Shown here: positions 43,957 through 54,813 of the stretch, piece by piece
Numbering within the stretch: the first letter of the stretch is position 1
Layout: every line of letters starts with the position of its first letter
Origin: Platanthera guangdongensis
Lineage: Eukaryota > Streptophyta > Magnoliopsida > Asparagales > Orchidaceae
Direction: 5' to 3'
Assembly: GCA_039583875.1 (NCBI GenBank)
Contig: CM077163.1
Coordinates: forward strand, 110,741,213-110,805,212
Length of the DNA stretch: 64,000 bases
Position numbers and translations under genes: made by a program
The notes under the pieces: generated by a model
Database searches by the model: none
What the model was told of the DNA's origin: nothing
Seen by the model: only the letters and a program-made list of their open reading frames with translations

Positions 43957-44127
43957 TGAAAGTGACTTAGGCAATTGATAATCCTTTGATATCAATTGAA
44001 AGTCAAGGGGATAGATCTAATTAGCTCTAGGGGGGTGAATAGAGCTTTAAAAACGTTTTACAAATTTATATGATTTAGCTGTAAAATAGGTGATAGCAAA
44101 TATTATGTAAAGATATTAAAGCTAAAC
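43957..44127 (-). repeat. E10 3' LTR, inner piece, with adjoining PBS-like bases
   Basis: The LTR proper starts at 43997 (plus TGAAAGTCAAGGGG) and shows the GGGGGGTGAATAG motif of SIRE-like LTR ends. On the minus strand it is followed by ATTGATATCAAAGG, PBS-like, and 40 bp further by another CACTTTCA plus TTTGGTATTAGAGG. A 3' LTR should not be followed by a PBS. TAAAC at 44123-44127 is the target duplicated by E11. Confidence 0.65.
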
Positions 44128-45722
44128 TGTTGGAACACCATATTACTAATTTGGGTCAGGATCACTATGTCTTTAGGAAACCTGTCTTTGACCTCATTGT
44201 ATAGATCTAAAGGTCAATTAGGATTGAGTCTAAGGGTTAGTAGTTAGGTTTGGAAGCTGCCCTCAAGACCAAGATTTTTCAGTTTGGAGACTAAGTCATT
44301 TCGTCGAGCTCAGTACGACGAATCGTCAAACTCCAATCGACGATCGTCTAGCTCACTTCGACGGATCGTCGAACTCCATTCGAAGATCGCTGAGCTCAAC
44401 TTCAACAAATCGTCGAACTCCATTCGACGATCTTCGAGCTCAGTTCGACGATCTTGACTCCAGTATTGATTCTCTATCTCTGAGCTCAGTTCGACGATAG
44501 TTGAGCTCAGATCGACGATCTCTGTTGCTGTCTAAGTCCAAATCGCTGAGCTCAGTTCGGCGATAGTAGAGCTTAGTTCGACGTTTTTTTGAAGAGTTAA
44601 ATGATTTTCAAGATTCAAATTCAGAACAGTTAAAGAGTTATTGTCAGCAATTAATTCAGAAGATCTTGTAGCCATTTTCATTTATTCTGGACCAAGTTTC
44701 AAGAGATTATCAAGGAATGTTTCTTTGGACTTTCCCCCAGAAGACAATTACAGTTAAGGAAGTCAATTAATGACAGGCTAACAGCTATTCTGGACAGAGG
44801 ATCATTTCTAAGGAATAAAAGATAAGATTTTTGAATCTCTCTTACAGCACAGATAAGCAGAACAAGAAAAAGAAGAACAATTCATTCTCTGTGATAACTT
44901 TTCTCTGGAACAACATCTTTCTCAACACCAACTGTTCACAAGAGAAAAAGAGAGAGAGTTGTAGACATTCTCTGTCTAAAAGAATTCATACAAGAACACA
45001 CAACTAAGGAGATCAACCAACTGAAATCTTCAGATCTCTGTTAATTTAAGTGTTCAAGGCCATCATCATTCAAGACTCCAGACACCTAACATTTCAGCTG
45101 TTGCTGAAATTATCATTTACTGGAGATCAATTTTTGAAGGCCTATCACCCTACAGCAAAGCTTCATTTCCTGAACATCTCAAGAACTCAGGGGGAGGTTT
45201 GACAACATCAATATCCACATAGTCTTCTGAGCTGCTTTGAGAAAGAGAAGAATTCCATCACTCTCTCATCCCCATCTCTGTAAAGGGTTTTTCAAACTCC
45301 CTTCAAAAGTTTGTGTGTGGTTTTTGAGCACATTATCAAAAGCTCATTGGTGGCAAGACACCTGATCAAAATATCTGATTTGGTTTTTGAGAACCTTATC
45401 AAAAGCTCATTGGTGCCCAGGACACCTGATCAACTCATACTGCAGTGGATTCCTACCTAGGGTGGTAGAAGAATGGATGTACCCAAGTTTAGGGGAACCA
45501 CTATAGCTCCTTGTGTCTTCAGGTTGCTTTTCTTTATTTTTGTTTCTAGCTGTGATCTGTGATTAGTTTATTTTGTATATTGTGAGTAGATAGGTTCTGT
45601 GATTAGATTAAATATTTGCTTCCCTGTTCACTCAGATTACAACAACGGTTGTAAAAAGTTTTTAAGCACCATACTCTATTCACCCCCCCTCTAGAGTATA
45701 TCAGATCTAACTCGCACTTTCA
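44128..45722 (+). repeat. E11 5' LTR
   Basis: It begins TGTTGGAACACC and ends CTCGCACTTTCA, 1595 bp. The end contains CTATTCACCCCCCC shortly before the PBS. The 3' copy is similar throughout; the main length change is in the dyad array at 44294-44590. Confidence 0.95.
44294..44590. repeat. TCGTCGAACTC / TCGACGA dyad array in the E11 5' LTR
   Basis: About ten half- or full units such as CGTCGAGCTCAGTACGACGA, ATCGTCGAACTCCATTCGAC and GAGCTCAGTTCGACGATC. Here the array is about 22 bp longer than the copy at 54985-55250. Confidence 0.88.
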
Positions 45723-45724
45723 AT

Positions 45725-45736
45725 TGGTATCAAAGC
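45725..45736 (+). other. E11 primer binding site (initiator tRNA-Met)
   Basis: TGGTATCAAAGC two bases after the LTR end CTTTCA; one change from the usual tRNA-Met site. Confidence 0.9.
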
Positions 45737-45852
45737 AAGGTTGGTTAAACATACTACACCTTGGTGGTTGCACAGGATAACACCTGAACCCCAAGATCCC
45801 AAGTTAGATCTGCTTGTTTTGATTTTATTATTAGATTATTTCTTCACAAATC

Positions 45853-47868
45853 ATGGCCCAAAACAAAGATTATGCTAGCACTAGACCTCCAGTGTGCAAT
45901 CTGTCTAAGTTTGCACTTTGGAAAGCAAGGATTAGATTATACATGAATTCTATTAACGAGGACATTTTTAATTCTGTTTTGACAGTTTGTCCAAGACCTC
46001 TAGAGAACACAAGTACAAATGCTGTTCCACCTCCATCAGGAATAGATGCTGATATCAAGAAGTGGAATGTAGCAGATACAAAGGCTATGAACATCTTAGC
46101 CCAAACTATGTCTGATGACATCTTACAAAAGGTGGCTGAATGTAATTCAGCAAAGGAAATCTGGGATATGCTGTCTGAAATAGTCTCAGGATCAGCTGAT
46201 GAAAGAAAGGACAGGAGATCCCACCTCATATCCCAATATGAGAACTTCAAGAAGGGATAAGCTGAGTCAGTTGGAGATATGTACAATAGACTCAGTTTGA
46301 TAGTCAATGAACTGAAGACTCTGGATAAGGAGATCTCACTGACTGAACTTAATGACAAAATGCTAATGTGCTTCCCAAGCACTTGGGACTCAAGTATCTG
46401 GCCAATCAAAGATGCCAGAAGTCTGAATGAGATCACCACAGAAGCTCTCTTGGGCAAGCTCAAATCTTATGAGTTGCTCATCAAAAATAGAGAAGAAGAG
46501 CAGAAGGCTGCCTCACCAGCCACAAGGAAAGAAAAGACAACTGCCTTCAAAGCAACTAAAGATCAGCCTGAAGACAAAGCCACATGCAATGATGAGATGC
46601 TTAGTCTATTGGCCAAAAGATTCAACAAAATGGCCAGAAAGGATTTTAGAAAGAGATCATACTAAGAGCATGATAAGCCAAGGTATGATAAGTCAAATAA
46701 TGAAGAAATTGTTTGCTTTGGTTGCAGGAAACCAGGGCACATTGTACCTGACTATCCAGAAAACAAAAACAAGGACATAAAGGATAAGAAATAAAGAAGA
46801 AGAGATAAGGACTTCAAGAAGAATGGCAATGGCAAACCCTCCTCCAGCAAGAACAAACACATAAGGAAGGGATTTATTGCTAAATCCTGGAGTGAGACTA
46901 AAGAGGAATCAGAAGCTTCATCTAGCTCCAGTGATGATGAAGATGATGCTGAAGAGAAGGAGTTCTGCATGATGGCAATCAATGCCTCTCAACATAATTC
47001 AGATGCGGAAGAGTCAGAGTCAGACTCAGAGACTCAACTTGAAGAGAACCAAGTAATTAGTTCTTTTGATTTCAATTCAGAGGACTTTAAATCTGAGTTT
47101 AAAGCATTATGTTTAGACTTACTAAAATCTGAGAAGGAAATTATTTCTCTCAGAAATCAATTGTCTGAACATAGTTCCTTAAAGTCAGAAAACCTCAAAC
47201 TCTCTGAGGAGTTGGAGTGCTGTAGGGAGCAGATAGCTTCACTGAAAGGTGAGCTATCAGAGGCCAAGAAGCTTGAGGAATCCCTTAATGGGAGAAGTAT
47301 CAAGCTGATGGACATCACAAGCACATTGAACTCCAGATTCAATATTATACTAGGCTTGGGTACTTCATCCAGCCAACCTATAGTTCTAACAACCTCAATC
47401 AAGTTCATTTCTGATAAAGGGAAGGGAGTTGTAGAGGTAGCTAGGAAAAATTCTGATCTGCCTAAGAAAACCAAGTTCCAACAGAAATCGTCGAACGGAG
47501 CTCGACGACTGCCGAACGTAGATCGACAATCTTAGGCAAAATCGTCGAACTCAGGTCGACGATCTCTAATTCCTGAACTCCACCACAGTCGACCGTCGAA
47601 CGGAGCTCGACGATCTGACCCAAGATCGTCGAACGCAGCTCCACGTTCGTCGAATAGAGATCAGAGCTTTGGAAATTCTTTCAAGGGCAAATCAAAATCC
47701 AATCCTAGGGGTCCTTCATCCCAAAGCTTTAACCCTTATACTGAATGGATAATACCTCCAAGGAGATATTATCCTGAAGGTTATAAGAGTCAACCTGGGA
47801 TGTCTTTTATTTCTGAATTTAAAGGTTATCAACCTAGGCCCAAGGTAAACTGGGTCAAAAACAAATGA
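45853..47868 (+). pseudogene. E11 gag (UBN2-type) with a dyad-repeat-coded linker
   Basis: It starts at MAQNKDYASTRPP. The UBN2-like core is FALWKARIRLYMNSINEDIF, MSDDILQKVAECNSAKEIWD and DERKDRRSHLISQYENF. Stops lie at 46258, 46663 and about 46792, all in one frame. The zinc knuckle reads CFGCRKPGHIVPDY, so its last cysteine is lost. An acidic Ser/Asp/Glu stretch and a coiled-coil-like part (47100-47290) follow. The linker at about 47488-47660 encodes repeated SSNGARR-like peptides. A stop lies at about 47533. The frame ends at 47866-47868, just before a frameshift into pol. Confidence 0.87.
47488..47660 (+). repeat. dyad repeats within E11 gag coding sequence
   Basis: Five or six copies of TCGTCGAACGGAGCTCGACG or relatives, phased with the codons so that they encode S-S-N-(G/S/A)-(A/G)-(R/P)-R. 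It is the same motif as in the LTR and in the 51140-51400 spacer. Confidence 0.87.
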
Positions 47869-47878
47869 ATTATCTTAT

Positions 47879-49108
47879 GTGCAGCTGAAGACCTATCCAA
47901 CATCAAACCAACAATGGTATTTGGATAGTGGGTGCTCTAAGCACATGACAGGAAATAAGGACAACCTCACATCCTTTAAAGCCAAGCTTGGACCCAAAGT
48001 CATATTTGGTGATTTAAACTTTGGACAAACTAAAGGATATGGTGCAGTCCAAATTGGGACAGTGACATTCAAGAAGGTTGCCTATGTGGAAGGACTGAAG
48101 CACAATTTGACAAGTATCAGTCAGCTATGTGATGAAGGCTACCAGGTGACTTTCAGCAAAGCATTATGCAAGATCAAGTCAGAGGACAACACAACTGTGT
48201 TGACAGGTAAAAGGAAAGGTAACATCTATCTAGTAGATTTTCTTTCAACAGATGTAGATATTTGCCTGTTCAATTCTGTCTGTAGATCTAATGTTTTATG
48301 GCATAATAAACTAGGACACTTAAACCTTAGAACCATTGCTAGGCTATCCAAGGACAACCATGTTAGAGGACTACCTTCTGGCCCCTACAAGAAGGAAGGA
48401 CTCTGCAGGGCTTGTAAATTAGGCAAGCAAACTAAAAATAGTTTCAAGTCACTTAATAAGAGTGATTCACCTAGGATCTTGTATCTGTTACACATGGATC
48501 TTTTTGGAGCCATTACAGTACACAGCCTAGGAGGGAAATCTTACACTTTAGTAGTTGTAGATGACTTCTCTAGATTCACATGGGTGTTCTTTCTGAGGAA
48601 GAAGTCTGATAACTTTAAGTGTTTGATAGAGTTTCTCAAATGTATACAGATTGAGTTCAATACTCACATTGCCCTGATCAGAAGTGATCATGGGACAGAG
48701 TTTGATTCTCTTCTTATGCAAGTGTTCTGTCAGAGTGAAGGGATCAGACATACTTTCTCAGCTCCTAGAACTCCTCAACAAAATGGGGTAGCTGAAAGGA
48801 AAAATAGAACCCTTATTGAATCTGCCACTACATTGTTGTCAGATGCTCACCTTCCTCCATCTTTTTGGGCAGAGGCAGTGAACACCTCCAACTATGTGCT
48901 GAACAGAAGTTTAATACATAAACTAAAGGGCAAGACTACCTATGAATTACTCAAAGGGAAGAAACCTAAAGTTGATTATTTTAGAATTTTTGGTTGTATT
49001 TGTTATATACATTATAATGACAAGAGATATTTAGCAAAATTTCAAGCTAAAGCTGATGAAGGAGTGTTTCTAGGATACTCTATGATCAGTAAGGCTTATA
49101 GGGTTTAA
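47879..49108 (+). pseudogene. E11 pol: protease and integrase
   Basis: It is open for 409 codons. Protease: WYLDSGCSKHMTG. Pre-integrase and zinc domain: LWHNKLGHLNLRTIARLS with CRACKLGKQ. Integrase core: LLHMDLFGAITVHSLGGK, LIRSDHGTEFDS and APRTPQQNGVAERKNRTLIE, so the D, D and E residues are present. FWAEAVNTSNYVLNR and GVFLGYSMISKAYRV follow. It ends at a TAA (49106-49108). The gag frame differs by one indel near 47870, so the ATG at 47879 is not the natural start. Copia elements place integrase ahead of RT, as here. Confidence 0.93.
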
Positions 49109-51036
49109 ATAAATCATCTCTTTAAATTGAGGAATCTGTTCACATATCATTTGATGAATCTAACATGTCTTTCAAGGAGAAGAACACTTCTACCATAGAA
49201 CCTTTGTAGGTACACTCTCTTGCTGAAGATTTGAACAGGTTACAGATTACTCAAAAAGAGGAAAACAGTGAAGATGAAGAAAGCATTCAACAAATTGAAG
49301 AGAAACAACTTGAAGAGCCAGTTGTTGTACCACAAGAGGAAACAACAACATAGGTTGGTGAACAATCAACACCCCCTGTTGATTTAGTAACATCAAGAGA
49401 CCATCCAATTTCCCAAGTAACTGGAGACATCTAGGCTGGTGTACAAACCAGAAATCAGGTCAACCAAAACATGTTGCACACTTGCTTCCTATCTCAAATT
49501 GAACCTCAATACATTCAAGATGCAGAGCAAGATCCACACTGGATCATTGCAATGCAAGAAGAGTTGCATCAATTTGAAAGGAACAAAGTTTGGGAACTAG
49601 TGCCAAAGCCTAAGGATCACTCCATTGTTGGAATAAAGTGGGTGTTCAGAAACAAATTGGATGATCAATGAGTAATTGTAAGGAACAAGGCAAGGCTAGT
49701 TGCTCAAGGATACTCATAAGAAGAAGGCATAGACTATGACCAGACTTTTGCACCAGTTGCAAGATTGGAAGCCATCAGAATCTTGTTAGCTTATGTAGCA
49801 CACAAAGGTTTCAAGGTATATCAGATGGATGTAAAGAGTGCATTTCTAAATGGAGACATCAAAGAAGAAGTCTATGTCAGACAACCTCCAGGTTTTATCT
49901 CTCCAACCCATCCTGATTATGTTTTTAAATTGAACAAAGCATTATATGGTCTCAAGCAAGCTCCTAGAGCATGGTTTGAGACCCTAACATGCTTCCTTCT
50001 GGAAAATGAATTTATAAGGGGTAGAGTAGACCAAACTCTTTTCATTAGAACCCATAAGTCCCATACCCTACTAGTACAGATTTATGTAGATGATATTATT
50101 TTTGGTTCTACTGATTCAAAATTATGCAGAAGGTTCTCCAACATAATGCATTCTAAATTTGAAATGAGTAGCATGGGTGAGCTATCCTTCTTCCTAGGAT
50201 TGCAAGTCAAACAACATGCTGAATGCATCTTTATTTCTCAAACCAAGTATGCAAATGAATTGGTCAAGAAATTTGGTATGTCTGAAGTATCTTGTATGAA
50301 AACACCTATGCCTACTAATACTGTATTGGATGCTGATGAACATGGGAAACCTGTTGATCAGACAACATATAGAGCAATGATTGGTTCTTTACTGTACCTT
50401 ATAGCTAGTAGACCAGATATAATGTTTTCTACATGCATATGTGGTAGATTCCAAGTAAGCCCTAGAGAGTCACACCTAACATTAGTAAAAAGGATTCTCA
50501 GGTATGTTAAAAGTTGTCCAAATCTAGGTCTCTGGTATCCAAAAGATTCAGAATTTGATTTAACTGGATTTTCTGATGCTGATTATGCTGGATGCAGAAT
50601 TGACAGGAAAAGCACCAGTGGAACTTGTCAGTTTTTTGGTGAAAGACTTGTCTCTTGGTTTTGCAAGAAACAAACTTCTGTGTCAACTTCAACTACTGAA
50701 GCTGAATATATGGCTGCAGGCAGTTGTTGTTCACAAATATTGTGGATTCAAAATCAACTCCTAGACTATGGCTACAACTTAGAGAAGTCTAAAATCTTTT
50801 GTGATTACACCAGTGTTATTTCTATAGCTCAAAATCCAGTCCTCCATAGTAGGACAAAACACATAGAAATTAGGCATCACTTTTTAATGGATAATGTTGA
50901 GAAGAACAAAATTAAACTTCAATATATCCCAACTGATTTGCAAAGGGGAGATATTTTCACCAAACCCTTGGATGAAAAGAAACACACCTTCTTCCTAAAT
51001 CAGTTAGGAATGTTAGATGGAGGAAGTCTAAAATAA
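49109..51036 (+). pseudogene. E11 pol: linker, reverse transcriptase and RNase H
   Basis: The first 360 bp have four stops in an acidic linker (49109-49470). RT starts EPQYIQDAEQDPHWIIAMQ and WELVPKPKDHSIVGIKWVF. Stops lie near 49671 and 49718, then the frame is open from about 49720: [32 protein letters not shown] and catalytic YVDDIIFGS. RNase H follows with [33 protein letters not shown] and [15 protein letters not shown], ending [12 protein letters not shown] and a natural TAA at 51034-51036. The 423-codon tail is intact. Confidence 0.93.
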
Positions 51037-51536
51037 GTTCCAAGATTTTAAAACTTTAAAAATTGACCAAGACTAGGCTAACATCTTGATTTTTCTAAGT
51101 GTCTAGAGTGTATTTCTGGTCTCTGAACTGCGCTTGACGATTTTCCCCCAGATCGTCGAACGGAGATCGAAGCTTTCCGAAATCGTCGACCAGAGTTCAG
51201 CGCTTCTCAGATAGTATGAACTATCTCTTCCGGTCAATGATCGTCGAACGGCGCTCGACGATTTTGTTTTCTGAACTATCGTCGAATGGAGCTCGAAGCT
51301 CTCCAATATCGTCGAACGGAGATCGACGATATTGAAGACCTTTCAGATTCCTTTAGAAGCCCCGATCGTCGAACTGAGTTCAATGATCTTTCCTTTTCTG
51401 CGTCGAACCCTAATATAAAATTCATTTTTCGGCCGTCGTTCTCCTTTTGCGCTTTCAATCTCTCTGCAAAAATTTCTCTTTCCCTCCAAACACCTCGACA
51501 CTTGGTCGTTTTGTTTGTTGATTTTTGCAGGTAACC
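51037..51536 (+). other. E11 spacer between pol and the extra ORF, with dyad repeats
   Basis: No gene is seen. From 51140 to 51400, ATCGTCGAACGGAGATCGAC-like units recur about seven times, some broken. It ends with a T-rich stretch and GCAG just before the extra ORF. E10 has the same plan at 60724-61084. Confidence 0.85.
51510..51530 (+). promoter_or_regulatory. putative splice acceptor for the E11 extra ORF
   Basis: A T-rich tract leads to TTGATTTTTGCAG, followed six bases later by the ORF start ATG at 51537. E10 has CTTGTTTTTGCAG five to six bases before the matching ATG. CAG/GTAA also looks donor-like, so the role is not certain. A partner donor was not identified. Confidence 0.5.
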
Positions 51537-54500
51537 ATGGCCGTCTCTATTGCTGTTCTAGTCGCAATGAAATTCGATGCTGGATTTGATATAGACATGG
51601 AGTCCTTCAGCACCACTGATCAGGTTTTTCAAGACATTATGGAACTGTTCAAGGAGCAGAAGCTAGTCATCCTCATGTCCACCAGAATCAAACTGCCTGC
51701 TGATGAGATTAAGGAGTGGGTCTATACTTCCCACAACCAGGACCAAAACACAATGGTTGGTTCAATTTCTGGAACCCAGGTAGCTTTGACTCCTGCTATT
51801 CTGACAGAGGTTTTTGAATTAAGTTCTGGAAGAGATTCTGCTGAGTTATCTGGAGAGGAATTTTCTGATTTACTTGCAAGAATGGGTCACTCTGATGCTA
51901 ACCCTAGCAAACTGCTGAAAAAGAACTTAGATGTGGAATATAGATTTTTAGCTGATGTAATGGGAAAGGTTTTGTTGGCCAAGCATTCAGCACATGATAC
52001 CATCTCCAGGTATCAGCTGTGCTTGATGGGAGCCATTATGGATAAGAAACAGTTGAACTGAGGAGAGGTTTTCTTTGACCTGATTAAGAAGAAAATAAAC
52101 AAGAACTTTGTAAATTATGGGAGGATTCTAGGGCTGTTTCTCCATAACAGATGCCCTACTCTACTAGTCACTTCTGGGATGCACATCAATGCCTCAAAGA
52201 GATTGTCCTGTGCCCTGTTTGGCAAATGGGACAGGCAGATAGTTAAGCCCAGCATGCCTTCTGCAAGTACAACTTCAGGTACAAGGGCTGTCATAGTCTC
52301 TTCCCCTCAAGTCTCTACCCCTGCAGATGACTTGCCTGCTGCTTCTCCTCCTCCTCCTATTCCATCTCCACCAGTACCATCCACCATTCAAACTCCATCC
52401 ACAATCATTATCTCCAGCCCATCTCCAACATTAATTCCATCTTCAATCCCAACTCTTCCAATAACAGAAGAAATATTCCACCCATTACACCACTAGCCTC
52501 AACCAGCCATTGACACATCATCCACCATTCCCTCTTTCAATCTTCTAGATGATTCCTTCATGGATGACTCACCCTCATCCCCTCCTGAGCTACCCTCCTC
52601 ATCCACTTCATATCAACAGCTTCTACAAGACATTATTGATCAACCCTCTTTCACACCTTCTATCTCCATACCACTTTCTTCCATTTCCACAATCCCCATA
52701 CCTTAACCTTCACTTCTACCATACACCAGCTCTCCTCTACCATCACCAGTTGCTCCACCATCCCTCTCTACCTCTGCTCCAGTCCCTGCTGAGCATGTAG
52801 ACATTCCAGCCCTAGCTGACCAACTGTATGAACTGATAGCTCCCAGGCTCTCACTTCTACTGGAGACCTCCTTGGCTCCACTTCTTTAGTCAGTTGCAGC
52901 CTTCTCTACCAGGCTATCCTCTCTCTTTCCTCAGGCAATCCCTTCATTTGGGTGCCTTGATCCAGCTCTCTCTGAATCCAGGCAGGGGGAGATGCCTCAT
53001 GAAGATGTGAGTTTGCCTGCTGCTGCTGCTGTTGTTTCTTCAGTTCCTGCTACTGCTGCAGTTGTTCCTAAAGCTCTAGTTCCACCTCAGGTTACAGTCT
53101 TCTCAGTGGACCTCAGGTCCTTACTATCAGTTTTTGATTCAACTTTTTTCAGCTGTCTTCCAGTGAGTAATGCAGTTCAGCCATCAGAGGATCTTTCCAA
53201 GGCCATTGTGCCCTTCTCAAGTTGTGACACCAGTGTTATAACTTCATTTGTAAATTTAGTTTATGCTGCTGAAAATGTTGATGTTTCTGTTTGTTCTGAT
53301 GTGGCTGATGTTCCAGTTCCCGAGGAATGCAGACAGAGGCATATGATTTTGAGCCTACTGTTATTCCTGCTGTTATTACTGATGCTGAGGTTCTTGTATC
53401 TGAAAGTACCTTCTCTGAATCTATTGCTGCTCCAGTTACTGCTGATATTACTGCTGCTATTGCTGATGCTGAAAATATTATCTCTGAAAGTAGTGTATCT
53501 GAAATAGTTTTATCTTAATCTGTTGCTGCCCCAGCTACTGCTGTCACTACTGCTGCTATATCTTCTACAAGTATTGCTCCAGAAAGTTCTGTATCTGTTG
53601 TTACTGCTGCTGCTACAACATCTGCCAGTACTATATCTGCTGTATCTGCTGCTGCTATAAGTGCTGTTTCATCTGGTCCAACCCAACTTCAGAAAGATTA
53701 TCTGAAAAAGATTGATGCCTTATATGATGAGCAAATCTCTGAAAGTGATGAATTTAGGACTGATTCTGATGATTCTTCTGCCACTATAGCCAGGAAAAGA
53801 AAGGCAAGGAGCAAAGCTATGTAAAAGGTGCCTCCAGCCAAAGTCAAAGACACCAATGACATTCCCTACTACATTCTTCATGACTGCCCCATTACTGAAC
53901 ATTGGATGCAATATTCCAAGAACCAACTAAAAGCTATGAAGAAGAAGATGAAGTATGAGAAAGGATCTTCTCAGTTTCACCATCCTCATCCTCCTCCACC
54001 ACCTCCTCCTGATCCAGGTGCAGGTGGAAGCTCAGGTGCTCATCCTTCTGTTAAAAGCCAAACCCCCTATCAGCCTCATGCAAGATCTCAATATAGGGGA
54101 AGCAAGTCCAGAGGTTCTCAATCAAGGATAGGAAATTACAGAGGAAGCCAAAGGGAATTCCAAGTCTACTCCAAAGGCTATTCAAGGCAACATCCATACT
54201 CTAGGGAAGGACAAGCTTCATCAGATACAACTTCAGGTACTTTTCCCTACAAGTTGAAAGAAGTAGTCTCATCCAGAGCTCCTCAAGACAATCCTTCCAA
54301 CAGATATGAGCCTCCAGTTCCCTTTGAGGATCCAGAGAATAATCCTACTGTATGGACTGGCAGGATGAAAGAATTAGCTGCCCTGGATCAAATCAAGAAA
54401 GCAAAAGAGCAAGGCAAGGACACCTCCAGCTTTACTACATTGTCAGAGAAAAGGAAAAAGGAACTTGAAAGATATGCCTCAAGTAAACTTTTTGATTCAG

Positions 54501-54649
54501 AAAGATATATGGAGCTGCACCCTGAAGCTGTGGTACCAAGGCCTAAACAACAAACTTCCTTAAGTGCAGTTTATGACAGAAGATCCAAAAAGGAAGCTCT
54601 TAACCCCAATAGAGAAATTAAACTTATAAAGAGCAAGGAGAAGGAATAA
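51537..54649 (+). pseudogene. E11 extra ORF after pol (SIRE-type ORF, env-like by position)
   Basis: It starts MAVSIAVLVAMKFDAGFDID. The N-terminal about 220 codons form a folded-looking domain (FQDIMELFKEQKLVILMS, LTPAILTEVFEL, NPSKLLKKNLDVEYRFLADV, INASKRLSCALFGKW), also present in E10. It may correspond to the putative plant transposon protein domain, which I could not test. The middle is Pro/Ser/Ala-rich low complexity. The C-terminus is basic with GSKSRGSQSR, RYMELHPEAVVPRPK and ALNPNREIKLIKSKEKE. Stops at 52059, 52495, 52706, 52889 and others, plus a frameshift near 53320, break it. No signal peptide or membrane span is evident, which argues against a true envelope. Confidence 0.82.
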
Positions 54650-54800
54650 TTCTGTAAGGTGACAATTATTCTGATTTCTGATTTCTGTCTGAGATATTAT
54701 ATCTGTGCTTCTGCAATGTCTTGTTTATTGCATTTCTGTATTGTTGCTTTGTATGTTGTTTTTAATTTCTCCAATTTCTGTAAATAGTAATCCTAACCTA

Positions 54801-54813
54801 AATAGGGGAAGAT
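54801..54813 (+). other. E11 polypurine tract
   Basis: AATAGGGGAAGAT lies directly before the 3' LTR start TGTTGGAAC. E10 has AAATAGGGGGAGAT in the same place. Confidence 0.85.

Noticed and set aside
51537..54649. True retroviral envelope gene
   Set aside because: The ORF sits where env would be, but no signal peptide, membrane span or fusion-like segment is visible; only the position is env-like.
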